A DNA stretch of 12,207 nt, taken from NCBI GenBank assembly GCA_005223085.1, contig NJBP01000058.1, positions 1-12,207 of the forward strand. The letters are read 5' to 3'. Below are positions 6,064 to 12,068 of the stretch, piece by piece. Made by a program: the position numbers and the translations under genes. The notes below the pieces were generated by a model, which worked only from the letters and a program-made list of their open reading frames with translations, ran no database searches and was not told where the DNA came from. The first letter of the stretch is position 1; every line of letters begins with the position of its first letter. This DNA comes from Candidatus Aerophobetes bacterium Ae_b3b (lineage in GTDB: Bacteria; Aerophobota; Aerophobia; Aerophobales; AE-B3A).

Positions 6064-6130
6064 TGTAAGGCTTTATGGGACATTGCCTTCCAAGACCCTC
6101 TCCAGATGAAGATTCTGAGAAGCTATTTTA

Positions 6131-6233
6131 GGGGGTCTGAGACTTAAGGACGGGGGCAGTGGCCGGAAGGGAAGCAAGCAAAAGAATATACCTCACACCC
6201 AGGATATAACATATTTTGAAAACTTCAGGGGAA
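6131..6233 (+). repeat. Dispersed repeat copy (diverged, with insert)
   Basis: The left end has GTCTGAGACTTAAGG. The right end (6201-6232) reads AGGATATAACATATTTTGAA and AACTTCAGGGGAA, nearly identical to the right half of the copy at 12069-12143. The middle is unrelated. Confidence 0.6.
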
Positions 6234-6271
6234 CAGACTGAAGGGAGACCATAGGAGAGGAGGTGAAAACC

Positions 6272-6724
6272 ATGACGAGGATCGAAGATTCTGTAGACAT
6301 AAATGTCGCTCCTGAGAAAGTGAGTCAGTATCTGTGGAATGCAAGTAATCTACCCAATCATCTTCCCATATCCGACATAGAAATGCTGGAGGAAAGCAAG
6401 GAGGTTGTGAAATTCCGCCACAAAATCACAGCCGCAGGAAGAACAATGAATGTGGTTTGTGAGATGAGGCAACCTGAGCTGAACAGGAAAATAGCATTCA
6501 AGACAGTAGAAGGCATGAGAGTTGAGGGAACTTGGCTACTTGAGCCAACGAAAAAGGGCACCAAACTGACGGCTGTCATAGAATACACACCACCCGGATG
6601 GATATTTGGACCAATCCTAGACAAGTTGAAGATTAAAAAAGAGATGGGGAGGATGTACACAGAAAGCCTCCAGAAATTGAAGAAGACCCTGGAATGGAAG
6701 ATAGCTCGTAGTCTGAAGGAATAG
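6272..6724 (+). CDS. SRPBCC (START/polyketide-cyclase-like) protein
   Basis: The protein has 150 aa. It opens with RIEDSVDINVAPEKVSQYL, the beta1-alpha1 'V.I.apPekVw.yl' signature of the SRPBCC helix-grip fold. It follows the fold through LPNHLPISDIEML, the beta sheet (VKFRHKITAAGR, RKIAFKTVEGMRVEGTWLLEP, TKLTAVIEYTPPG) and the long C-terminal helix (YTESLQKLKKTLEW). The fold holds hydrophobic ligands; the ligand here is unknown. ATG 6272 is chosen over GTG 6263 because GGAGGTGA, complementary to the 16S 3' end, lies directly upstream. It is preceded by a repeat copy and followed by an IS110 element, so it looks isolated. Stop TAG. Confidence 0.85.
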   Translation: MTRIEDSVDINVAPEKVSQYLWNASNLPNHLPISDIEMLEESKEVVKFRHKITAAGRTMNVVCEMRQPELNRKIAFKTVEGMRVEGTWLLEPTKKGTKLTAVIEYTPPGWIFGPILDKLKIKKEMGRMYTESLQKLKKTLEWKIARSLKE

Positions 6725-6869
6725 GATACGCCAACTGAGACTTGAGCTTAGACACACAATCAGGCTAGATTAAGATCTTACGCCGATTGACAAGATAGTA
6801 TGATGTAAGTTGTGCAACCCCTGAGGAATTGTTAAACTCCATTGAAAATCTTCTTTCAGGAGGTGCACC
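6725..6869 (+). ncRNA. IS110 left non-coding end; candidate bridge-RNA region
   Basis: These 145 bases lie between the SRPBCC stop and the transposase ATG. They begin with a repeat-core copy (CCAACTGAGACTTGAG, 6731-6746). CAAGATAGTA (6791-6800) is the exact reverse complement of TACTATCTTG (6873-6882) at the transposase start, so a transcript can pair across the ribosome binding site and ATG (about 6858-6872). CTTAC...GTAAG (about 6779-6809) can also pair. In IS110-group elements a structured bridge RNA is encoded upstream of the transposase, and the right flank here is short, consistent with that arrangement. The RNA itself, its loops and the element ends are not proven. Confidence 0.35.
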
Positions 6870-7931
6870 ATGTACTATCTTGGGATAGACCATCATAAAA
6901 GGTACTCCCAGGTGGCAGTAGTGGACGAGAAAGGTAAAGTTCGGATTAACTCTTCTGTGGTTAATTAGAAGGCATCTTTTGAGTCACTGAAAAGGATTCT
7001 TAAGGGGCCCTGTAAAGCAGTAATCGAGGCCGGACGCAAGTGGGGAATGATGTATGATTTATTAGAGGAGCTGGATATTGAGGTCACAGTAGCCCATCCC
7101 TTGAAAACAAGGGCCATTGCCGAGGCTAAAATCAAGCTGGATTCCATAGATGCCTGCACCTTGGCTCATCTTTTGCGAGCTGACTTAATTCCACCGGTTC
7201 ATGTTCCAGCAAAGGAGATCAGGGAACAGAAAAACCTTTTGCGCCATAGACTGTGGTTAGTTAGGCTCCAAACCATGACCAAGAACCGGATCCACCAACT
7301 AATCGACCGAAATCATGTCAAGACCCCGAAGGTAAAGAACCTGCTTGGGACAACCAGGAGAAGATTCCTCCAAGGCTTAAACCTATCTGGGATTGATCAA
7401 AAACTCCTGGAAGATCATCTTGAGCTTCTGGATACCCTCCAGGAGCACATTAGAAAGACTGAAACTTGGATTGACAAAGAACCAAAAGATAACCCGCTCA
7501 TTAGCATCTTAAATACTCTTCCCGGATTTGGAAAAATCTTGTCTGCCCTGGCAGCCTTAGAAATTGATGACATCAACCGTTTCCACACCCCGGCTAAGTT
7601 TGCCTCCTACTCGGGTCTTATTCCTTCTACCTCCGGGAGTGGAGAAAAAATCTATCACGGGGGTCTCATTCCTACTGGTAATCGGTGGTTAAGATATATC
7701 TTCATTGAGGCATCCTGGACTGCTCTTCGCTCCTCACCTTACTGTCGAGGCTACTTTGATAGAATCAAGCATCGCAAGGGATCTAATACAGCTATTGTTG
7801 CAGTCGCTCGCAGGCTATCTGAGATCGCCTATCGATGTTTAAAGGGAGAACGATACTATGTTGAACGCCCATATATACCATATACAAGGCAAACACTCTC
7901 TGGTTGCCCTCCAAAGTTCTTAGCCTCTTGA
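6870..7931 (+). pseudogene. IS110-family transposase with in-frame TAG
   Basis: This is a 353-codon frame opening at ATG 6870 behind CAGGAGGTGCACC. The N-terminal RuvC-like DEDD domain has D7 (LGIDHHKRYSQVAVVD), E53 (AVIEAG), D91 and D94 (KLDSIDACTLAHLL). The C-terminal Transposase_20 domain has LPGFGKILSALAALEIDDINRF, KFASYSGLIPSTSGSGE with candidate nucleophile serines (about 253-257), and GNRWLRYIFIEASW. Codon 33 (6966-6968) is TAG, one base from CAG, AAG or GAG; everything else is intact. Restarting at ATG 7047 would lose D7 and E53. IS110 enzymes recombine DNA with a DEDD/serine active site guided by a bridge RNA. I read this as a recently disabled copy, or a base error in the assembly. 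Confidence 0.9.
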
Positions 7932-7976
7932 GGGCTCTAAGTTAGATTAGGGAACCAGAGTTCTGATAGCTGTCTT
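6870..7976 (+). mobile_element. IS110-family insertion element (core; true ends undetermined)
   Basis: The span given is the transposase plus the short right flank up to the next coding remnant. The left end should lie somewhere in about 6747-6790, downstream of the repeat-core copy. Hallmarks are the DEDD plus Transposase_20 enzyme and the absence of obvious terminal inverted repeats or target duplication. After the stop, CTTAG (from 7919) and CTAAG (to about 7941) can form a small hairpin. Repeat-core motifs lie on both sides (6731 and 8137), which may be related to target choice. Confidence 0.6.
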
Positions 7977-8126
7977 GTGTCGTCTAAGCGACTTAGAGAA
8001 GATTGATTTCCCAACACTAACGCTCAGGAGCTTGACAACTTATAGAGAAGAACTTTTTTCGACAATATCGAAGAAGAGACGGAAATTACGCTCTATGACA
8101 TTCCGGTACGACCCGGACCCGGGTGA
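7977..8126 (+). pseudogene. Coding remnant with in-frame TGA and TAG
   Basis: Read from GTG 7977, the frame gives VSSKRLRED, TGA (8004-8006), FPNTNAQELDNL, TAG (8043-8045), then RRTFFDNIEEETEITLYDIP and VRPGPG, TGA. The acidic, well-balanced last 26 residues look like a genuine protein C-terminus. The other open frame here (7975-8232) is less protein-like. Both internal stops can arise by a single C-to-T change (CGA, CAG). Family unknown. It lies 46 bp after the transposase stop. Confidence 0.4.
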
Positions 8127-8136
8127 GACTGGCCAA

Positions 8137-8176
8137 GGCCAAATCTCAGCACTTGTCAATTTGGTTTTGGAGGGGT
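8137..8176 (-). repeat. Dispersed repeat, copy A
   Basis: On the minus strand it reads ATTGACAAGTGCTGAGATTT then GGCC, with CCAAAACC upstream. It matches copies at 9264-9305 and 9905-9943 over about 40 bp. Confidence 0.75.
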
Positions 8177-8251
8177 TCACAGAATCATTGTTTCTCAATA
8201 ATGGCGATATAAAAAGGTCCACCCGAATCTAGGAGAATCTTGATCTTCCAG

Positions 8252-8503
8252 TCGGTCTCCTTTCTTAAATCTGGTGGCCTTCAAACCCAGCCGCTCAACC
8301 CTTCCCACAATCTTATGGCCTGGGATTATAGGAAGTTTTGCCTGAAGTCTTCCCTCAATTTCATCGAGTTCAGTGTGACAGACTCCACAGGTCAGAACCT
8401 CCACCAGGATTTCTTTTGAGTTTGGCTGAGGAACCAGCAAATCAGCCATCCCTAAAGGTTTCTTCTCTACCAAGGAGATTCTCTTCAGTATCATCGCCTT
8501 CAT
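8252..8503 (-). pseudogene. Zinc alcohol dehydrogenase, N-terminal fragment
   Basis: About 84 codons of the GroES-like domain of a medium-chain zinc alcohol dehydrogenase are present: MKAMILKRISLVEKKPLG, the catalytic-zinc segment CGVCHTELDEIEG (C39, with H43), and PIIPGHKIVGRVERLG (H63). The position after H63, normally E or Q, is K. Homology ends at RFKKGDR, just where the family would go on with VGVAWL and the structural-zinc cysteines. After it come about 75 bases of unrelated sequence and then repeat copy A. The NAD(P)-binding Rossmann domain is absent, so the enzyme cannot work. ATG 8503 is chosen (AAGGATGAG upstream); ATG 8515 is too close to that site. It lies 66 bp downstream of endonuclease V on the same strand. 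Confidence 0.85.
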
Positions 8504-8569
8504 TTTGAGTCTCATCCTTGGTCTAGATTATTTTCGATTCGCTCTTTTCACCTAATATCTAGTGAACAA

Positions 8570-9211
8570 TCACATCGTTCTCTTTATCTTGTTAGCATAT
8601 CTATGGGCTAAATACAAAGGCTCTGGGAGTCTATGCTCCCTAAAGCAACTTTTAACAATGCCTAGACTAGATTTCAAAGAGACTCTGTAGCCGGGAGAAA
8701 TATAGATTGCCTTAGCTCCCTTTCTTGTCTTTAACTCGTAGCCTCGCTTCTCCTCATTGATATATATTGCGTTATCAATTGTTCTACCCTCTAATAGATT
8801 CTTTGCCACTCCAATAGTCGGTTGATTCAACATTAAACCAACATAAGAAGCCAGGCCAAACTTTCTCATATGGGCTATTCCGTGACCCTCTACAAGTAAA
8901 ACATCCGGTTTTGTTTTTAGTATTTTGAAAACCTCAATAATAGCTGGACCTTCCCTAAAACAGAGTAATCCTGGAACATATTCAAGTTGAGCCTCAACAA
9001 TGACATATTCTCTTTCCCTTATTTCCATCCTCTTCCTATCACAAACAACAGCGGCAGAGATTATCTTATTATCAAAAAAAGCCTGATCAACTCCGCCTAT
9101 CACATTAGTTTCATAGAATTCGTCTTTGATGATAATTCGGGGGGCCAGTTTAATCTGCTCTTTTTTGAGTTCCTCAATTCCTTCCTTGAGAAAAGATCCG
9201 ACCAGAAACAT
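8570..9211 (-). CDS. nfi: Endonuclease V (deoxyinosine 3'-endonuclease)
   Basis: This full-length 213-aa protein belongs to the family that cuts the second phosphodiester 3' of deoxyinosine (or inosine in RNA) in repair of deaminated adenine. Visible motifs are IGGVDQAF with metal ligand D42, EYVPGLLCFREGP (the wedge YxPG and ligand E87), GHGIAHMRKFGLASYVG, PTIGVAKNLL, YISPGYRVSL and LPEPLYLAHRYA. The family's invariant third ligand (D110 in the Thermotoga enzyme, VDGHG) is E108 here (VEGHG, codon GAG). The frame is open to 9385, but that extension lies in repeat copy B and debris; ATG 9211 has GAAGGAAG upstream and fits the family length. Stop TGA. Confidence 0.92.
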   Translation of the reverse strand: MFLVGSFLKEGIEELKKEQIKLAPRIIIKDEFYETNVIGGVDQAFFDNKIISAAVVCDRKRMEIREREYVIVEAQLEYVPGLLCFREGPAIIEVFKILKTKPDVLLVEGHGIAHMRKFGLASYVGLMLNQPTIGVAKNLLEGRTIDNAIYINEEKRGYELKTRKGAKAIYISPGYRVSLKSSLGIVKSCFREHRLPEPLYLAHRYANKIKRTM

Positions 9212-9263
9212 CAATTTTCTTCCTTCTCGTAGGGAGACTATCCCCTTGTCTATGCACACCACA

Positions 9264-9305
9264 GGCCAAATCTCAGTGCTTGTCAATCTGTTTGGAGAGG
9301 GTATG
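9264..9305 (-). repeat. Dispersed repeat, copy B
   Basis: On the minus strand it reads CATACCCTCTCCAAACAG, then ATTGACAAGCACTGAGATTT, then GGCC. It lies just upstream of the endonuclease V leader and creates the false N-terminal extension of that frame. Confidence 0.75.
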
Positions 9306-9522
9306 GTGGGGAGATTCTTTTTCCTGATGCAATTTGCTGAAAAGGTATACCTCAGAATATGAAACCAGGCCCACTTTGTAGCCAAAAGGTGAAGCCTTCC
9401 CTTCGGCTACCGTCCTGGTGCGTTTTTCACAATTGCCAAACCCAAGGCTTACTATAATTTCATTCAGGTGAGACCTCAGCAATCTCTTTCACTTTTTGTC
9501 TGATAGCTACCTTATCTGTCAT
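9273..9522 (-). pseudogene. Frameshifted ORF, ATGA-coupled to upstream gene
   Basis: ATG at 9522 overlaps the TGA of the 9519-9785 gene (ATGA), a mark of translational coupling. It encodes MTDKVAIRQKVKEIAEVSPE and stops at 9460. The adjacent frame continues in a protein-like way: LNEIIVSLGFGNCEKRTRTV, then AEGKASPFGYKVGLVSYSEVYLFSKL, before running into repeat copy B and stopping at 9273. A one-base indel near 9460-9470 would join them. The true end is probably before about 9310, where the repeat begins. Family not recognised. It is either a recently broken gene or an assembly indel; the coupling argues that it was once a real partner of the upstream gene. Confidence 0.5.
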
Positions 9523-9785
9523 TTGCTATTTTTTATTCTCTCCTCAAACTCTGGAAAGTATTGACTGATAACTCTCAAGTTGAATTTGGCAAGTATAGAT
9601 TCTTTAGGTTCTCTCTCTAACAAAAACTCAAAGGAATTTTTTATCAGCTCTTGTTTAGTTATCTTGCCTCCAGTTAATTCTCGATAGTATTCATCATCCA
9701 AACTTACAGTATATTCCCTTCTGGTTCCCCCCTCTTCTACCGTAACTATGAATTTGTGTTGGCTTTTCTTTTCTACGTTGATCAC
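9519..9785 (-). CDS. Small conserved-looking protein, unknown function
   Basis: The protein has 88 aa. The N-terminal half looks like a small beta sheet (HKFIVTVEEGGTRREYTVSL) and ends in DDEYYRELTGGKITKQELI. A helix follows with SFEFLLEREPKESILAKFNL and a terminal RVISQYFPEFEERI. The well-formed composition and phrases suggest a conserved hypothetical protein, but I cannot name the family. The start is GTG 9785 with AAAGGAGTAAAAG directly before it. Its stop overlaps the next ORF in ATGA, so it heads a minus-strand series leading to endonuclease V and the alcohol dehydrogenase fragment. Confidence 0.8.
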   Translation of the reverse strand: MINVEKKSQHKFIVTVEEGGTRREYTVSLDDEYYRELTGGKITKQELIKNSFEFLLEREPKESILAKFNLRVISQYFPEFEERIKNSK

Positions 9786-9904
9786 CTTTTACTCCTTTAC
9801 TCTTCAAGTTTTGCACTATGGGCGACAATGGCGCATACAAATCTTTATCTGAACCTACCACTTATTGAGAAACTGTCCAATTCCATCTTCCAGGAATAAA
9901 CTAA

Positions 9905-9943
9905 GCCAAATCTCAGCACTTGCCAATCTAATTTAGGGGTATG
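9905..9943 (-). repeat. Dispersed repeat, copy C
   Basis: On the minus strand it reads CATACCCCTAAATTAG, then ATTGGCAAGTGCTGAGATTT, then GGC. It matches copies A and B in the core and in the pyrimidine-rich flank. Confidence 0.75.
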
Positions 9944-9982
9944 CTGTTGAGGCAATCATCAAGGCTAAAAGAATCTCTAAAT

Positions 9983-10010
9983 TTGACAAACTCTTTATTT
10001 ATGCTATACA
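9983..10010 (+). promoter_or_regulatory. Strong promoter-like site without an obvious gene
   Basis: TTGACA (9983-9988), a 16-bp spacer and TATACA (10005-10010) preceded by an extended TGC (10002-10004). The first ATG frames downstream end within a few codons; the nearest real gene begins at 10383. Confidence 0.45.
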
Positions 10011-10273
10011 TACAATGCTAGAAAGGTTTTCTTAGATTGGCAGTATGCTACAATGGAGTAGCCTATGGGCAATCAATGTGAAACCTTAATTCCTTCCAGG
10101 CTAAAGTATATCACCTTACTTTCCCATCAAACTAATAATACCGAACTTAAATCAATAATAGGATTTAATGCTTTTATTTATAATAGTGGAATAGATTATC
10201 TTTGAGTTAATATAACGTATCTTTTCGTCGTGAAGAAAGTAGGAATAATATTAGACGGTAGATTAGCCAAAAT

Positions 10274-10291
10274 AAGAGACTTGTGTCTCTT
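10274..10291. other. Short perfect hairpin
   Basis: AAGAGAC-TTGT-GTCTCTT is a 7-bp perfect stem with a 4-base loop. On the minus strand it is followed by TTATTTT, so it could be a weak terminator for minus-strand transcripts. On the plus strand it would sit in the leader of the gene at 10383. Confidence 0.35.
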
Positions 10292-10382
10292 CAATGAGGG
10301 AAATTAATACATTGATAGTTTTGATCTTTTCTTTTTGGCTTCTCTTTGCGTCTAAAAGCACTAATTTATAAGGAGGGGAAAC

Positions 10383-10631
10383 GTGAGGATAAAAAAGAAT
10401 CTTATTAAAGAGGCTCTTAAGGAACTGTACGAGGAATATTTTCCTGACGCTGATTACACACATGATTTAAGTAAGGTTCTTGGTACGGGGGAAGAAGACG
10501 GTGGGCCTTCGCTGGATGTAGAGGCTGCTCTGCTTTATCTTGAGGACAAGGGTTTAGTTGTAAGGACCGAGCACGGGCGCAGGATAACTGCTGAAGGTAT
10601 AGATAAGTTGGAGGGTGGAAGTTTAATATAA
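10383..10631 (+). CDS. Small winged-helix-like protein
   Basis: The protein has 82 aa. An N-terminal helix (IKKNLIKEALKELYEEYFP) and an acidic linker (GTGEEDGGPSLD) are followed by a segment typical of a winged helix: EAALLYLEDKGLVVRTEHGR then RITAEGIDKLEGG, a recognition helix, wing and 'ItaeGidkLe' tail as in many small wHTH proteins. By analogy it may bind DNA, but no target is visible. GTG 10383 has AAGGAGGGGAAAC in front, which fixes the start. The stop is TAA. It could form a unit with the 37-aa ORF 62 bp downstream. Confidence 0.8.
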   Translation: MRIKKNLIKEALKELYEEYFPDADYTHDLSKVLGTGEEDGGPSLDVEAALLYLEDKGLVVRTEHGRRITAEGIDKLEGGSLI

Positions 10632-10645
10632 TCTGCTACACTCAT

Positions 10646-10662
10646 GAGGAGATAGCCTGAGG
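10646..10662 (+). repeat. 17-bp exact direct repeat (partner 11432-11448)
   Basis: GAGGAGATAGCCTGAGG occurs here and at 11432-11448, in both places encoding an EEIA-stop end and followed by a purine-rich leader and ribosome binding site. Here it precedes the 37-aa ORF, there the 92-aa membrane protein. Confidence 0.7.
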
Positions 10663-10693
10663 GGAAGGAGAAAGTGAATAGAAGGAGGAGTAA

Positions 10694-10807
10694 ATGGACA
10701 CTAAAACCATTAAAGGAAGGGCTAAGGAACTTACAGATAACCTCTCTACTAATGAAGCCAAACTTGTCCTTGACTTGCTTGAACGCTTCAATGAAAAAGA
10801 AGAATAA
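10694..10807 (+). CDS. 37-aa ORF with strong ribosome binding site, antitoxin-like
   Basis: ATG 10694 is preceded by GAAGGAGGAGTAA. The product, MDTKTIKGRAKELTDNLSTN then EAKLVLDLLERFNEKEE, is amphipathic and helical. Its pattern (a helix, 'LSTNEAKLVLDLLERF', a charged end) recalls short helical antitoxin-type or DUF2281-like proteins that regulate a neighbouring toxin. No toxin is evident nearby. A longer frame in another register (10674-10913) crosses it, but that product is basic and disordered and has no sense. The upstream neighbour is the winged-helix protein. Being under 40 aa it would be skipped by most gene callers. Confidence 0.55.
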   Translation: MDTKTIKGRAKELTDNLSTNEAKLVLDLLERFNEKEE

Positions 10808-10838
10808 GAAGCTACCAGGGGGGAGGGGGAAGCAACCC

Positions 10839-10912
10839 CCAACTGAGATCTGGAGATATAAGATAAACTTGACTCGCAAAATGTGCCATATTTTCAAAAC
10901 TCAAGGGAATTA
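10839..10912 (+). repeat. Dispersed repeat, copy D
   Basis: It aligns with 12069-12143: CCAACTGAGA..TGGAGATATA, AGATAAACTTGAC, then a variable centre and CATATTTT.AAAACTCAAGGG. A GGGGG/CCCCC hairpin lies at its left end (about 10822-10840). Confidence 0.8.
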
Positions 10913-10969
10913 GCCAAAGCGAAGAGCATAATTCACGGAGGGGGTGAAGAAAAGAAGAGAATTCTTGGC

Positions 10970-11293
10970 GTGAGGGAGAATTGGTTGAAAAGACAAGGGA
11001 GGAAAACCATAGCTTTCACATGCGGTGCAAGCCCAAATCGGGTAAGACTAAACACGCCTGCGGTAATCTCTGTCGGCGGGATTGCCACATATCCCAACGG
11101 AAAGCCGGCAAGTGATAAGAAGGTGACGGTAAAGGCGGACTGGGGCGAGACCAGAACAGCAGGTGTTAACCCACAGAGTGGAACGTGGGGAGTGACACTT
11201 ATAAACATGCCAAACAGTGTGGGAACCTGGGCCATTCATTGTGAGTGTCCAGGCGTTGGTTATCGCGCCACAGCTGCTAAACGTATACGCTAA
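10970..11293 (+). CDS. Ig-like beta-sandwich domain protein, probably partial
   Basis: The recognisable part is about 95 residues: KTIAFTCGASPNRVRLNTPA, VISVGGIATYPNGKPASDKK, VTVKADWGETRTAGVNPQSG, TWGVTLINMPNSVGTWAIHC, then CPGVG. This alternation of strands, with 'YPNGKPA' and 'GTWGVTL..MPNSVGTW', resembles bacterial Ig-like or carboxypeptidase-regulatory-like domains used in surface proteins. There is no signal peptide, anchor or second domain, so it may be a stranded domain of a larger protein. The frame stays open upstream to GTG 10883, but that part lies in repeat copy D. GTG 10970 has only a weak ribosome binding site, and the start is unresolved. A GGAGGGGG stretch at 10937-10944 has no start codon in frame. 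Confidence 0.5.
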   Translation: MRENWLKRQGRKTIAFTCGASPNRVRLNTPAVISVGGIATYPNGKPASDKKVTVKADWGETRTAGVNPQSGTWGVTLINMPNSVGTWAIHCECPGVGYRATAAKRIR

Positions 11294-11297
11294 TCTT

Positions 11298-11446
11298 CCA
11301 GGAGCATCCCCTATTTGTCAAGAACATGGGTGGACAGTGATAGTTACAAGGGGTAGATCAAGAAAGACCCAAGATTTTACCTCTTTGACGATGACTGGCC
11401 CGAGTTTGGAAAGCTCGTTGACAAAGTTTGCGAGGAGATAGCCTGA
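11298..11446 (+). pseudogene. Frameshifted C-terminal remnant
   Basis: One frame reads LPGASPICQEHGWTVIVTRG up to about 11354. The next, from 11357, reads IKKDPRFYLFDDDWPEFGKL then VDKVCEEIA and TGA at 11444. Each is protein-like only over its own half, and in the second frame a TAG (11354-11356) sits at the junction. This suggests one short protein end with a one-base indel near 11355. The family is unknown; the DPRFYLFDDDWPEF phrase is distinctive. No start or ribosome binding site is visible, and it follows the Ig-like ORF directly. Confidence 0.45.
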
Positions 11447-11489
11447 GGATAAGAGAGGGGAAAAGGCAAAGTCAAAGGAGGTGATATCC

Positions 11490-11768
11490 ATGGCGAAAGT
11501 TTTCATGGACCGTAAATGGATAATAGCTAAGGGTGGTGTATTGATGTTTGTGGGTCGCTTTTTGTGGTGGGGTGGTGTTATATGCTTTGTGTTGGGGATT
11601 ATTAGTACGATTATAAACCTCGCTCTTAACATCACTCTCGCCTTAGAGCCAATATCTTGGTTTCTGCTGGCAATTGCTTTTTTTGTGGCTAGCATACCTA
11701 ACTTCATTGGCTGGGCACTGGCTGTGCATTTAGATGCCATAGAAGCTAAAAGTAAAAAAGAGGAGTGA
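11490..11768 (+). CDS. Small multi-helix membrane protein
   Basis: The protein has 92 aa. Two or three hydrophobic stretches are visible: about residues 13-35 (GGVLMFVGRFLWWGGVICFV), continuing to about 45, and about 52-76 (SWFLLAIAFFVASIPNFIGW). The N-terminus is basic and the C-terminus (DAIEAKSKKEE) is charged and likely cytoplasmic. ATG 11490 is chosen over GTG 11481 because AAAGGAGGTGATATCC is an ideal ribosome binding site for it. The family is not recognised. Upstream, the 17-bp repeat and purine leader resemble those before the 37-aa ORF. The stop is TGA. Confidence 0.75.
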   Translation: MAKVFMDRKWIIAKGGVLMFVGRFLWWGGVICFVLGIISTIINLALNITLALEPISWFLLAIAFFVASIPNFIGWALAVHLDAIEAKSKKEE

Positions 11769-12068
11769 ACTCAGAAAGCTATTAGGAAGCCAAAAAAAGC
11801 GGAAAAAAGCCCCCCTAGGGAAAGTGAAGTTTATTTAAGCACGCTTAGCTATTGGGGCCCTAAATTAAAAAAAATTATCTAGCTCAGAATCAATCAAAGT
11901 CTTTACTGGTGCTAGACACGGAGAAATATCCTATAATTCATCGAATAAAAAGACCGCACATAAGATACTGAAATCTATATCCATAAAGGCTTGCAAACGT
12001 TTTGGAACGGTCAGATTATAAGTAGCTGGAGATAAAGAGGTAGTCTAAACCCAGAGGGGGAGTATGCC
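11769..12068 (+). other. Gene-free stretch
   Basis: No coding frame is supported. It contains an A-rich tract with CCCCCC, a GGGGCCC motif, TATAAT at about 11931, and near 11947-11963 a trace (AAAAAGACCGCACATA) of the segment that follows both 134-aa helical genes. Confidence 0.5.

Larger units (their letters stand above)
9786..10382 (+). other. AT-rich gene-free stretch with promoter, repeat and hairpin
   Basis: There is no coding frame of note in about 600 bases. It contains repeat copy C (9905-9943), a strong-looking promoter (9983-10010) with no ORF directly after it, several AT-rich boxes, and a 7-bp hairpin (10274-10291) before the wHTH gene. A small RNA driven from 9983 is possible but unproven. 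Confidence 0.5.

Noticed and set aside
7975-8232. 85-aa plus-strand ORF and its antisense 60-aa ORF
   Set aside because: The last third of the plus-strand frame is repeat copy A. A different frame of the same DNA is more protein-like. Neither has a ribosome binding site.
9212-9385. N-terminal extension of endonuclease V
   Set aside because: The extra 58 codons lie in repeat copy B and debris of the upstream gene. ATG 9211 has a good ribosome binding site and gives the family length.
8137-9943. TTGACA in repeat copies A and B as -35 boxes
   Set aside because: No -10 box lies 16-18 bp downstream in either copy, and copy C has TTGGCA. The conservation is that of the repeat.
10674-10913. 79-codon frame overlapping the 37-aa ORF
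   Set aside because: Its product is a basic low-complexity sequence ending in repeat copy D, and the 37-aa frame has the better start signal and composition.
6966-11356. Genome-wide reassignment of TAG (in-frame TAG at 6966, 8043, 11354)
   Set aside because: Several intact genes here end in TAG at the normal family length (RRM, KhpA, SRPBCC, both later coiled-coil genes), and the 8043 case also needs an in-frame TGA. The 11354 TAG is better explained by a frameshift.
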